This document shows, in pieces, positions 1 through 9,945 of a stretch of DNA of 64,000 nt; positions within the stretch are counted from its first letter, which is position 1, and the number at the start of each line of letters is the position of its first letter. The notes below the pieces were generated by a model. It was not told the origin of the DNA. It did no database searches and worked only from the letters and a program-made list of their open reading frames with translations. Source of the DNA: Heligmosomoides polygyrus polygyrus (Eukaryota; Nematoda; Chromadorea; Rhabditida; Heligmosomidae); NCBI GenBank assembly GCA_947396885.1, contig OX377206.1:11214778-11278777 (forward strand). Reading direction: 5' to 3'. The position numbers and the translations under genes are program-made.

Positions 1-168
1 ATTGCAAAGCCCTCGAGCGGTCACCAGTTACAGATGAACGGACTGAGAAAGAAGGCCTTCCACGTGTAGGAATTCAAGGTAGAGCATGTATATACGACAT
101 CGGATACCGAAGGTTAATACCCACACAATTTAAGTGATTCGAAAGGTAGTCAACAGAACCAGACTTAC

Positions 169-3100
169 ACACAACTTGTCTTCCCTGTGCCGTCGGCCAT
201 ACAAGCGCGAGCATGATCGCAAGCGGCGTTCTCCGATTTATGACAAAATCGAAAACCAGTGGGTAATATGACTTCATCCTCTCCGCGGAGACGAATGGAT
301 GCTGATGCTGCTCCCTGAAGAATATGAGGGTGTCAAAAAGTGAAAGAATGCAAAATAAGCACCAATTATGATGAGTGAACGAACGCATAGTGATAGCATG
401 AAGATCATTTTCGATATGCATATTTGTTAGTGGAGAAGAAAAGAAGCGATATTTTGTGATTTTTGTGAAAAAATAATGCACAAAACGCCATTTTTGAAGA
501 AAAAAGCACGAAAAAAGCCGAAACAACTATGCATCAATCCAACATGTTTATCCCAAGGCCCCGTTTTTACTTCGACGCCAAGCGACGCGACGCCACGTAT
601 AGCGGCCATATTGATTGAGCGACGCGGTCGATCAATTTGGCCACTTCACATGCCGTTGCGTCGCTCGACGTCGGAAGTATAAACGGAGCCCAACGATGGG
701 TTAGAGCTTTTACTGCTCTTTAGCGGGAGAACCCACTGAACTATTGTGAAGGCATGTTGTGACGCATTCGCCTGCAGTGTTCACCCAGAAACTTAGACTC
801 TTCGATCGGGAGAACGCCCAAGTCAGCCAAGCCTTCTACCCTTATAAAAACAGCAATCTTGTCTAGGAGTCCCTCGCTGCCCAATTGGAACACTGGTGCT
901 ACCAGTGTTGTCTTCCTCAAACTTGGGTAATTGAACTGCAGAATAAAATTTGTCGAACTTATTCGTTTAGTCCAACAAAGTCTGCACACCCCTAGGTAAA
1001 GGGGCCTGCGCTGATAATGAAGAAGATAATGTGTAAAGGTCAGCAGTAACCAATCACTTTCCGGGATGCGCCACGCACTACTGTATACTTCGGCGAGATA
1101 TTGTGCAGACAATCTGAATGTGAATTTGGGCTAGTCAAAGACTTGTGGTGGCTAGCCGATGAATAGTTCACTGCTATATCCTCCTCAGGTTCACGTGCAG
1201 CGCAGTCGGAGAAGATGCCGGCTGTTGCGTGCACCCGCACTCGATACCAGGTTCTTGATTCGGATTTCCTGCTCAGGCCAACCAAACCTTCCATCCCTCT
1301 GGGATCGTGAGTCAGTAACAGACTTGTATGGGAAGGATAAAGCGCTGAATTGTTCATCGGCTGGCCGCCGCAAGTCTTTATAAGCCAAATACGAATTCAA
1401 ATAGCCTCCACGACATGCCGATGAAGTAAAATGCTTGACGCTTTCCAAAAAAGATTGTGTAGGCGTTGCACTGTCCTTCATCCTTTATTAATCCTCTGCC
1501 CTTCTCAGGCGATTTCGTTATGATTTCATCAACCACGTAGGAATAGATCACCAAGTTAGCCTTTGCGGAACCTTACCCTGAATCGATTCGGATTGTACAC
1601 GTATGCCCTTGCTCAGTGTGGCACTATAAAAATTGTGAAATATTTAAAAAATAACTCTCTTTTAAAAAATTACCTGATACATTTACACTGCAAGGTTTAA
1701 ATATAGTTGCAGTTTGTCAAAAAAATTATTTCACGTTTCACTATTGCTGAATCTTGGCTTTTTTTTTGTTTGGCTTACACAATGACTTGCAGTAGCTAGC
1801 GGGTATACGAGTCATTGTTTTATCCGTTCCAGACAACTGTAGTACAAATCCACCGTACAAGAAGGGACGGAAGGCTTGGTTGGCGTAGGTAAGAAATCCG
1901 AACGAGGAACCTGGGCCCGGATTCATCAAGCAATGGGTATAGGTAGGGATACCGTAAGGGAATCATACCCACTACCAGCAATGGGTAGTGACTACGAATG
2001 GTATTCATGAAAGGAATCAAGGTCGCGAAAACAGATGATCTCACTGGAGCGCCATTTTGTCAATGGGGCGCGAATGAGTCGCGGGTATACTGATGTACCC
2101 ACAACGATCGGCGGGTTTTCTCTACCCACTGATATACCCACGATTTGGCGGGTAAGGATTATCATAAATCGTGGGTAGTCCACATCGTGGGTATGTCTAC
2201 CCCCTATACCCAGCATACCCATGGGTATGCGCGTTGATGAATCCGGGCCCTGAAATCGGATGCACGCGACGGTGGGCGCCTCCTCCTACTGCTCTACCTC
2301 GCGCTGATCAAATATTTACATGCGAGGGTTTAATCTCATCATTCCAGAGACCAAGCACTGTTATTTGGTAGAAAACGACGAATTTAAAGTGAGCGTTAAT
2401 TAGAGGGATACTTGTACTTCTACAGTGTATCGCAGGGGCATCTAAAATACGTGCTTTTCTTAGACAATGTCCAGCTGCTGACCTATACATTCTTGTCACC
2501 AAATTAAAAACTCTAGAGAGTTGGAGGTTCTAGGTTGAGCTGGAGGCTCTGGTTGATTGAGCAGGACTATGGATCTCAGCCCTAAATCGATGTATTGGAC
2601 CTGCTCCTTCTGTCACTGAGTCGCATGCTTGTACGGTGGGGAAAAGGTAATAATGAATGTGGTTTGGTCACTGACAGTCACTGATAGGTCAGATGTGCAT
2701 TAGAAGCGCCTGCGTGACATCAGGGGCCAGATTCATCAAACGCTTACCGGCTGTTAACGGTGAGAAGTACCGCCAAACCTGATGCTGATGAATCTCGGCA
2801 TCAGGTTTGGCGGTACAACGTTTTTTGCGCAACTTCACAGAAACCCATCGTTCATCCCCTAGGAACGGCTGAAATATTCAAGCGACGTTTGATTTGATTT
2901 CAATCTAAACTGTAGTCGAGACAAAAAGGTTTGTGCACAAAAGCATGTGGGCAGTCACCCGACAGACCGTGACTTTTTTCCAAACCGCCCTCCTTTTATG
3001 GGTTTCTGCACAAACATTGTTGCGCCTTTTATAGCCTTGTGCATGTTTCGAGGGTTGGGGAAACGATCACCGCATGTATTGTACTTTGAACTTACCGCAT

Positions 3101-3394
3101 AGCATTCGTACACTCCATCGTGTTCCTTTGTGGTGTAGCGATTTATGGTTACGGTTGTCTGCCTGAAGAAATCAGATGAAGAACGACTCTTGAACGAATA
3201 ACGGAACGAAAAAGTGCTAAACACTCACTCATTCTTGGATACAGCAAGAACTTCCAGATTTAGATCGTTACCATTATGAAGCCATTGTACGGTCGGTAGA
3301 TTGGCCGACTTTTCACATCGCAACACCACTGTGGAATTAACCGGCACAGAGATCAGAACAGCACTCGCTGGAGGATCTAGAGCGACACGGGATC
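169..3394 (-). CDS. Ig-domain plus EGF-like protein, partial gene (three exons)
   Basis: Three minus-strand exons join in phase. Exon A (3394-3229) and exon B (3162-3096), split by a 66-bp intron with GTGAGT donor and TTTCTTCAG acceptor, encode an immunoglobulin fold: VVLRC, then VQWLHNG, then DGVYECYA, which are the core Cys, Trp and Tyr-x-Cys of an I-set/C2 domain. Exon B ends in phase 0 at a GTAAG donor. Exon C (314-169), with ATATTCTTCAG acceptor and GTAAGT donor, starts in phase 0. It carries a Cys pattern C-x7-C-x5-C-x9-C (ending GKTSC) that fits the first four cysteines of an EGF-like module. Ig followed by EGF recalls neuregulin-like and C. elegans IGEG-type surface proteins, which is inference. 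Exon A begins in phase 1, so at least one exon lies upstream, and the EGF module must finish beyond exon C, probably off the window. The 2.8-kb intron between B and C holds SINEs and a MITE. Confidence 0.6.
557..690. mobile_element. 134-bp palindromic MITE (TAA-lineage, divergent)
   Basis: The two ends are imperfect inverted repeats (GGCCCCGTTTTTACTTCGAC against GGCTCCGTTTATACTTCCGA on the other strand) with GCGACGCGACGC-type arms. CAA flanks both sides (554-556 and 691-693). The 134-bp length and arm motif match the elements at 20949 and 52721. The centre (ATTGATTGAGCGACGCGGTCGATCAATT) is itself palindromic. Confidence 0.65.
691..1019. other. No confident gene
   Basis: A minus-strand open frame (741-1112) contains a stretch reminiscent of the integrase-proximal region of BEL/Pao retrotransposon polyproteins (RVEGLAD...LPIEESKF). 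It overlaps a SINE and is too short to accept. Confidence 0.2.
1020..1188 (-). mobile_element. SINE (tRNA-derived), lacks its head
   Basis: The tail and body of the common SINE are present in reverse orientation (GGGATGCGCCACGCA, GGTGGCTAGCCGATGAA), ending before the tRNA-like head. It lies tail-out against the plus-strand copy starting at 1192. Confidence 0.7.
1192..1489 (+). mobile_element. SINE (tRNA-derived), full length, divergent
   Basis: The A-box region GCAGCGCAGTCGG, a B-box-like GATTCGGATTTCC, the body and the TTCATCCTTTATT tail are all present. Many substitutions mark it as an old copy. Confidence 0.8.
1816..2304 (-). mobile_element. SINE interrupted by a MITE
   Basis: The reverse-strand body (1816-1913, ending GAGGAACCTG) resumes after the MITE at 2250 as CTGAAATCGGATGCACGCGAC and runs to the head at 2304. 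Removing the MITE and one CTG restores the consensus length exactly. Confidence 0.8.
1914..2249. mobile_element. MITE, GGCCCGGATTCATCAA family, copy 1
   Basis: The termini are perfect inverted repeats (GGCCCGGATTCATCAA and TTGATGAATCCGGGCC) and CTG is duplicated at 1911-1913 and 2250-2252. The 336-bp interior is rich in reiterated GGGTA/TACCC motifs and has no transposase. It is related to the copies at 60593 and 5537, and the 60593 copy is in the opposite orientation. Confidence 0.85.
2305..2720. other. No gene seen
   Basis: Unique-looking sequence without a convincing reading frame or repeat. Confidence 0.4.
2727..2816. repeat. MITE remnant with a perfect 19-bp hairpin
   Basis: GGGCCAGATTCATCAA opens like the GGCCCGGATTCATCAA MITEs and a TGATGAATCTCGGC end follows. 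Arms 2767-2785 and 2798-2816 are perfect 19-bp reverse complements (GTACCGCCAAACCTGATGC) around a 12-nt loop. Confidence 0.6.
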
Positions 3395-3544
3395 CTTAAA
3401 GATTATCGCCGAACTACACAACGCTAGCAGTACTAAGGGAGGTATCAAAGAACAGCAGGTGCATCAGCCTATTAGGGATACCCAGTACTACACTGTATTT
3501 CAGAAGTGGTTTTGTAGATGGATTTTCTCTAATCACTTCTTTCG

Positions 3545-4445
3545 GTCCAGCTGCTGATTGGAGCTGGGGGTTCACACTAGAGACACCCCATTGGTCCGTG
3601 CAATTCTCGCCTCAAATAGTAGTTCCAAGCAGACAGCGGCAATATCGATTGATATAGACTGGGTGGTCAACAAAGCTTATTTGTGCTAAAGTTTAGTACT
3701 TAGTAATGAAAACAGCCTGCCGAATCAGCTATCAATTAGACTTCCAGCTGGGGCTTCACCCAAGAAACACCGCTCACTTATCCACGCGATTCTCACCTCG
3801 AAGGGTACTTCCGATGAGTCCCCCGACAATATCGATTGGCATCAACTCGTTAGTCGACAATTCATTGCAAATTTTAGTATTTACTGGTAAACGGCAGTCT
3901 GCCGGTTTAGCTACCGGTTGGACTGCTAGCTGGGGTCTCACCAAAGAAACACCGCACAATTAAATGGGGGATTCCGGCCTGAAATCGTCAATTTCGATTG
4001 ATATCGATTCGGTAGTCGACCATGAATACGCATTGTTAAGTTTAGTATTTACTAGCGAACAAGTGCCGGTTTAGCTGCCGGTTAGACAGCTAGTTGGATG
4101 TTCACCCCAGAAACCCCTCCATTGGTGCATGCAAATCCCAATTCAAAGGGTACTTCCGACCAGAATTCGACAATATTGATCTATATCTTCATGTTGGTCG
4201 ACGATGCCTATTATTGTAAAATTTGTATTTGATATGTAGTAAGCAACAGTCAACCGGTTTAGCTACCGGTTAGAGTGCAAACTGAGACTTCGCCCTAGAA
4301 ACACCCCCTCATTGGCAATTCCCGCCTCGAATAGACCATCCAACCATAAATCGACAATATCGATCGATATCGACTAGTTTCTCGACGATGTCTACCTCTT
4401 GTGAAGTTTATTCATCACCAAACGTATTCCACATTAAATGGACAA
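3545..4445. repeat. Degenerate tandem repeat, unit about 182 bp, about five copies
   Basis: Successive units start near 3562, 3746, 3928, 4092 and 4279 with AGCTGGGGCTTCACC-like sequence. Each then carries AGAAACACC, an attg/ttccgaccagaa stretch, TCGACAATATCGAT and CCGGTTTAGCTACCGGTT. Spacings are 184, 182, 164 and 187 bp. The array lies in a likely intron of the Ig/EGF gene. Confidence 0.8.
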
Positions 4446-4458
4446 TTCTGCTCGAAAC

Positions 4459-4539
4459 CTGTCCGGGGGCCGCTGGAACCCAGTAGAGGCAACCCTGAGG
4501 TGGAAGTTGCGTCCGCCGCCCATCCTACATCGCCTGAAT
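4459..4539 (-). CDS. Possible upstream exon of the Ig/EGF gene
   Basis: An 81-nt open minus-strand segment runs from an ACACAG acceptor to a GTTTCG donor. It ends in phase 1, which matches the start phase of the Ig exon at 3394. Joined, it reads ...SSGPRTG into SRVALDPPASA without a stop. The donor is weak and no domain is recognisable, so this is only a candidate. Confidence 0.25.
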
Positions 4540-4793
4540 CTGTGTAGGAACCGTTGTGTTACAGGTTTGCAGCTAGAGCTCTTAGACAACTGTAAGGGAA
4601 GGAAGGAGAGGAAAAAACACATACCCCCTCCCCTCCGACTAGGATAATGTGCGTGAAATCGATTCCCCTCCTGAGGGAGTGCTAGTCGCCAAGCACTGCG
4701 AGAGATGCAACCACTGTAGCAGTCATCTCGGACTTAAAAAATGGGTTGAATCAAGGTTTATAACGGTTTGCCATTCATATTCTGGGGCCGGAT

Positions 4794-4995
4794 GCACGAA
4801 TTACTTTATCCAGGGTTATGTGGGTAGATGGTAGAAACTGAAGCATTACCAGGAATTCACAACAGGATGGAGGTGAGTGAATGATGGGATCGAGTTATAT
4901 CATATCATGAATACCAAACTCGCTCTCTGCCCCTCTCCCTGATAGTAAACTTATCCATCACTGTTAACCCATTACCTTGTCAATCGTGAATTCGG
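4794..4995. mobile_element. Possible MITE, GGCCCGGATTCATCAA-like
   Basis: The left end GGGCCGGATGCACGAATTAC and the reverse complement of the right end (GCCGAATTCACGATTGAC) align with a few mismatches. Flanking CTG and TTG are compatible with the CWG duplications of its relatives. The interior has no reading frame of note. Confidence 0.4.
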
Positions 4996-5096
4996 CTTGT
5001 GAGTTTCATATGCATACGTTAATTTCAACCATTAGAGAGATCCTGGACATCCTAGTGATTAAGCTTTTTGCTTCAGATCATCACAGGGTCATATAA

Positions 5097-5230
5097 GCCC
5101 TGGTTGATAGTTGCGCCGCTGCGCGCCGCGGCACTATAGTCGGAATAGATATCGATCAGACGGCGCGAAGAATCGATATCTATGGCGACGTGGTGCCGCG
5201 CCGCGTCGCGGCGTAGGCATAAACTAGGGC
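5097..5230. mobile_element. 134-bp palindromic MITE, GCCCTAG type (A)
   Basis: The arms are near-perfect inverted repeats beginning GCCCTGGTT and ending AACTAGGGC, with CpG-rich GCGCCGC...GCGGCAC stems and a GATATCGATC centre. TAA flanks both sides (5094-5096 and 5231-5233). The TAA TSD suggests mobilisation by a PIF/Harbinger-type transposase. Confidence 0.85.
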
Positions 5231-5233
5231 TAA

Positions 5234-5533
5234 CACGAAATGTGGGGTTGTATCGTCGAGAGGAAATTAGGCTATTGTTTCCTATCTTGATACAATTAAT
5301 CACCGTACATCTAGGCAAGAATATTAACTTCTGCCCTTTTGTTCATTTCAAGAAAATAGCAAATGCGAATGACCTAGAGCAAGTAAATTTGATGGGCCAG
5401 CTAGCGCCTTTTGTGATTAGGAAATTGGCGAGAATTCTTGCACCTGATAGATTCATCAAAAATGACGAAGTTTTCACTATCGGCGCCGAATTCACAAATT
5501 CGTATGACTCACCACAGCACAATGATGCTTCTC
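5234..5533. other. No gene seen
   Basis: A plus-strand open frame of 125 codons starts inside the preceding MITE and runs into the next one. I see no domain and treat it as chance. Confidence 0.35.
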
Positions 5534-5536
5534 CAG

Positions 5537-5675
5537 TGGCCGGATTCATCAACAATTAAACCCGTGGGTATGTGGGGCATAAGGGGTAGAGATAAGGCAA
5601 GAGTCAGAGACGCAGGCTTCATCGTGGGTATCTTTACCCCCTATACCCGCGGGTTAGTCGTTGATGAAGCCGGCC
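5537..5675. mobile_element. MITE, GGCCCGGATTCATCAA family, short form
   Basis: TGGCCGGATTCATCAAC and GTTGATGAAGCCGGCC form the ends, and CAG is duplicated at 5534-5536 and 5676-5678. The 139-bp interior keeps the GTGGGTA/TACCC motifs of the 336-bp copies, so it is an internally deleted relative. Confidence 0.8.
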
Positions 5676-5678
5676 CAG

Positions 5679-6690
5679 AACATCAGCACTGTGTATTAGG
5701 TAAACTCCTGACTACCTACGCACCTCTGTTATTTGACACCTTTCTTTGTTTGCACGAAGAAACTCACCGTTCAGCTGTAGCACGTGTTCGCTGGCTAGAC
5801 AGCCCACAAAAAGTAACAAGTAGGCAATAAATATTGATCGATGCATCATCTCAGATGATAAGCAGCCAATCGATAGTTGCTACGGTTTCACCCTAAAATT
5901 AAGCGTAGCTGCTGATGTGCAGACGAAACGACCACATCGTGTTGCACGAACGAGCATAGGGTACTTGAGCTCGGCAAGAATCGAGGGAGGGCCAAGTGAG
6001 TTAGCAGAATGGAATGCCCATGATAAGGACGACAGCAGTTCAGGAATACCGCCTTGGGTTGCGGACGTGGGCAGTGCGTGGTTGCTCGTTTATCGGCGTG
6101 ATTAGAAGCCGCTGTCAAGGTGGCATTTAATGCCATTACGTCTATCGACGCTTACTGATAAACAGGGTATATAAAGATTACAAAAATGATATAGATTTCA
6201 TGAGTAAAAATTGATTGCAACGTTTAAGTGTCGTTATTTTGTATGAGATGGGATTCTCAATCCCTTTGCAAAAAAAAATTGGCTTTGGATTCTTAAATTT
6301 CCGAGTGGTTATTGATTTTCGCTTCAATTTCGTATGTCTTACGGGCCCAAAAAGCCTGCATTCATCTCCTTTGACGGTGAAACACGAGTTTGGTAGGATA
6401 AAAGCACCTCTTAAAAATCGAGCTGGATATTTTACAAATCCAAAAAAAAGAAAACCAAATCAACGAACGTCTTCCAGACTAAAGCATAATGATTCTAGGA
6501 AGATCAGGATAGATTTGTGTCCTACGAAAATTTACTATTTCTTTCCCAGAAATTATGTTGATTTCATTGCCCAGAAAAGTAAACACAATGGTTGAAACTT
6601 TATAGAAATTTTATTATCGTACAAATATGTGGAACAAAATTTATTTTAGAACTGAAAAAGTAGCAATTTTTGAGCATACAAAAAGAGAAG
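5679..6690. other. No confident gene
   Basis: Both strands have open stretches around 5888-6136, and an AT-rich plus frame lies at 6215-6595. None has a domain, signal peptide or convincing splice sites. Confidence 0.35.
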
Positions 6691-7516
6691 AGGCGTGTGT
6701 AGCGCAGTCGGAGGAGGCGCAGAGGCTCCAGGACCTAACTCCGACGCGACGTCGCGGCGCTGAAACGCGGACGTGCGCTCGGTGACGCATGGTTAGCCGC
6801 GGAGCACGAAATGTTCTCAGTGTTTAAGCTCCCAGACCACATTTCTAGCTAGGAACTTAAGATCCCACAGAATGTGGTAGGCTACAGCCTGCAGTAGAAC
6901 AATTGATCCGAGAACGGGTGATAGTGACCTTTTTCCGCAGTATAACCATAATCACGGGTGAAAATTGACCGAAGAAGTTGTAGTTGGCAAATACTGACGC
7001 TAGAAACCATCCACTGACCAGGATTCCTGTGTAACTGTCGCTGATCGTCCCATTGAAACCACATTCATATACCATCTTCAAGAAACGTTGAAATAATGTA
7101 AAGGCGTGCCGCATGTCCCTGTAGGAAGCGCTTCTAGCCGTCGGCAGCATCGGACTGCGACAACTCGTCCACTTTCGTCGCGCACCGAGCGCGACGCCAG
7201 GAGGGTTCGCGCGGCGTCGGAGTTATGTCTGCCCCCGGAGGCGCAGACTGTTACTGTCGCACCCAATATCAGGTTCCTGGTTCGGATTTCCCGCCCAGAC
7301 CAACCAAGCCTTCGATCTCTCCGGGGTCGGTGAATTGGTACCAGAATTATCTGGGAAGCATAAAGCGCTGACTTGTTTATCGGCAGGCCACCGCAAGTCA
7401 GTGCATGGCCAAATACGCATTTAAATCGCCTCCACGACATCCCGTAGAAGTAGACTGCGTGGCGCATCCCAAAAGAAAATTAAATAACGCCGTCCTTTAC
7501 CCTTGTCCTTTACACA
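6691..7516 (+). mobile_element. SINE split by a Mutator-like MITE
   Basis: The head GTGTAGCGCAGTCGGAGGAGG (6698-6718) is separated by a 513-bp insertion from the remainder, which resumes at 7237 and carries GGTTCCTGGTTCGGATTTCC and the CCTTTACCCTTGTCCTTT tail. Confidence 0.85.
6724..7236. mobile_element. Mutator-like MITE (513 bp), copy 1
   Basis: The element lies between 11-bp direct repeats GGAGGCGCAGA (6713-6723 and 7237-7247). It starts GGCTCCAGGACCTAACTCCG and its other end reads GGGGGCAGACATAACTCCG on the opposite strand. TSDs of 9-11 bp are characteristic of the Mutator superfamily. It has no transposase frame. A second copy of almost identical length lies at 54181-54695. Confidence 0.85.
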
Positions 7517-7814
7517 AAGAGAACGCGCTATCCACGTATGTAACTCTTAGGATTTTCAGTTGTTTCATACTGAAAATGAGAAAATAATATTTAAATGAAA
7601 AGTATGTAAGTTGAACTGTTAGAGGTAAGAAACAGCTATCGTCCGAGAATCCAACTTCTTGATTACCTGCGCATGTCGCTTCTGCTCTCAGGTTGCGACG
7701 CTCTTCCTAGTGCATCCATCAGCTTTTTTATCGCACTTCTATCAGGTCGGCTTTGATTCTGTTAATCTGTTGAGCTTATTTTCAAATGTTTTTTAATGGC
7801 ACACATTTTGTGCA

Positions 7815-7876
7815 TAATAAATAAATAAATAAGTAAGTAAGTAAGTAAGTAAATAAATAAATAAATAAATAAATAC
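7815..7876. repeat. (AAAT)n/(AAGT)n microsatellite
   Basis: Runs of AAAT interrupted by five AAGT units. The position after TTTTGTGCATAAT resembles the tailed 3' ends of the LINEs at 40285 and 59480, so it may be an old LINE tail. Confidence 0.75.
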
Positions 7877-7934
7877 TGTTTGCTAGAAATTGCAAAATGA
7901 AGATTAGTGTGCTTTCGACAATCGTTTCTGCTGT

Positions 7935-8229
7935 AAGGATAAAAGATAAAGGGCGGCGTTAATCAATCCCTTTTGGCATGCGCCACGCGTTCTACTTCTA
8001 CGATATGTCGTGGAGGCGATTTGAATGTGTATTTGGCCATACGATGACTTGCGGTGGCCAGCCGATGAACAAGTCAGCGCTCTATCCTTCCCAGATACGT
8101 CTGTTACCAATTCACCGACCCCGGAGTGATGGAAGGCTTGGTTGTCCTGGGCGGGAAATCCGAACCAGCAACCTGCTATCGGGTGCACGCGACAGCCGGC
8201 GCCTCCTTCGACTGCGCTGCACGCGCCCT
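7935..8229 (-). mobile_element. SINE (tRNA-derived), full length
   Basis: The tail AAGGATAAAAGATAAAGG, the full body and the head ending in TGCGCTGCACGCGCC are present. No TSD is obvious. Confidence 0.9.
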
Positions 8230-8234
8230 AAATA

Positions 8235-8690
8235 ATAAATAGCAACAAATAAGTGTGATTGAAGGTTGGCCTTCGGAAGGCCACTGACGAGCTCTAATCA
8301 GGCCATGTGGTGACGTAAGTAGCGGCTAGCCGTTGTATTGAGCTCATCTTTTCCCCACATAAATCTCACTATTACGTAGCACAAAGTGCATGATAGTGCT
8401 ATTATTAGGAGACCGATACGGATAAGTAGGTCAAAAGCGGAGATCATAGAGAGGATTAGTTCGAACACAATTCGAGTGTTAGAGTGTGTAATTGAGAAAG
8501 TAAGAGCTAGGAGACGTTGAAGTGCATGAGAAGTTGTAATGATTCAGTCATGTACAGCCTTTTATTTTGTTGGTGAATGAAGCCGAAAGTTTTGCTACAG
8601 ATAGCACGGGATAGCGACAGGTTTTTCACGTGTGCTTCGAAGTGTGTCCTTTGCCCTTTATCCTTTTATCGAGCGTCACTCCAATAAAAA
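8235..8690. other. No gene seen
   Basis: Unique sequence. A short hairpin GGCCTTCGGAAGGCC occurs near 8268. Confidence 0.35.
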
Positions 8691-8927
8691 TGAAGGATAA
8701 AAGATAAAGAATAAAGAACGACATTACTCAATTCTTTTTGTGGTGTGCGCCACGCATTCTACTTCTAGGATGTTGTGGAGGCGATTTGAGTGCGTATTTG
8801 GCCATACAATGACTGGCGGTGGTCAGCCGTTGGAGAAGTCAGCGCATTATCCTTCCCAGGCAAGTCTAGTACCAGTTCGCCGACCCGGAAGGTTGGAAAG
8901 CCTGGTTGGCCCGGCGGCGTGAACGCC
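8690..8927 (-). mobile_element. SINE lacking its tRNA head
   Basis: The GGATAAAAGATAAAG tail and body are clear down to GGTTGGCCCGGCGG, where similarity stops, as expected for 5' truncation during retroposition. Confidence 0.85.
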
Positions 8928-9231
8928 TTGTATGATCACCATCGAAAATGCATGTCTTACGAAATAAATAACTTCCAACAGGCACTCTACGTGGCTGCTA
9001 TCATTCCTTGTCACATACAAATTTTTCGCTGACGTTTCGCTTGTGGTAAAGAAATTAGCTGCATCATCAATGGCGACGACTATAATTCACGTTACGGAAA
9101 GGAATAGAAAGCGTTTACAGCTGCTCTTCGTCTGTTGAATTGATTATAGATAATTCCTTACAAATCCGATGAAGAATAGAACCGAAAGAGAGTGTTTCTA
9201 GAAGAATGGATGTAGAGGGCGTGAAAGAATA

Positions 9232-9535
9232 ATAAAGGATAAAGGATAAAGGAGGCGTTAGTCAATCCGTTTTTGGATGCGCCACGCATTCGCCACGCAT
9301 TTTCTACGGGATGTCGTGGAGGCAATTTGAATGCGTATTTAGCCATAAAATGACTTGCGGTGGCCAGCCGATAAACAAGTCAGTGCTTTATCCTTCCCAG
9401 ACACGTCTGGTACCAATTTATCGAACCCGGAGGGATGGAAGGCTTGGTTGGCCTGGGCGGGAAATCTGAACCAGGAACCTGGTATCGGGTGCATGCGATA
9501 GTCGGCGCCTCCTCCGATTGCGCTACACGCACCCT
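9232..9535 (-). mobile_element. SINE, full length, 10-bp TSD
   Basis: TGAAAGAATA is duplicated at 9222-9231 and 9536-9545. The tail is (TAAAGGA)n and the head ends in ATTGCGCTACACGCACCC. A short local duplication (CGCCACGCATT twice) lies near 9281-9303. Confidence 0.9.
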
Positions 9536-9589
9536 TGAAAGAATAGTACTGAGCAAAATGAGCATTTCTTCATGGGGCCCCATTCGAAG

Positions 9590-9945
9590 GCTTATCTAAG
9601 GAAGTTGACCATCATCGAGAGAAGGCTTCCGAAGTTTCGAGCTTTGCCAGAGTTGTCGATCGCAGTCGTGTAGGCCAAATCGTTGAAAATCTGGTGGGCC
9701 GGCTACGTAATATGTTTGGACGAAAGCCATCACCGACTAGATTCCGCGGGATGTCAAGAGAATGCTAGGATGCCCAGCATCGCGTTGGTCGTCGCGAAAG
9801 CCCTGAACGAAGGACATGGCGGTCTTCGTCTCTCTCGAGCGAAGAGGGGCCTTTGGAACACTTTGGCACGCGACAAGGACGAATGGAGGCGTTGTTCGCT
9901 CCCAATCGAGCAGCTCGAGGATCAACGGAACCACAGGTGGTGAGC
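9590..9945 (+). pseudogene. RTE-like LINE, C-terminal end of the polyprotein
   Basis: The plus frame reads KIWWAGYVICLDES and then WNTLARDKDEWRRC before a stop at 9943. These match the conserved WAGHV...D and W..LARDRDEW+RC blocks at the end of nematode RTE-type endonuclease/reverse-transcriptase proteins. The reverse-transcriptase core is missing, so this is a 5'-truncated relic. Confidence 0.6.

Noticed and set aside
74..526. 150-codon minus frame at the left edge
   Set aside because: Only part overlaps the EGF-like exon, and in a different frame. The spliced frame with cysteine pattern and consensus splice sites is the better reading.
741..1112. Possible BEL/Pao polyprotein fragment
   Set aside because: Similarity rests on about 15 residues, no other pol motif is present, and the frame runs into a SINE.
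7815..7876. CRISPR-like or structured tandem array
   Set aside because: Plain (AAAT)n/(AAGT)n microsatellite.
9683..9943. Independent small gene
   Set aside because: Residues match the C-terminal tail of RTE-type LINE proteins, so it is a retrotransposon relic.
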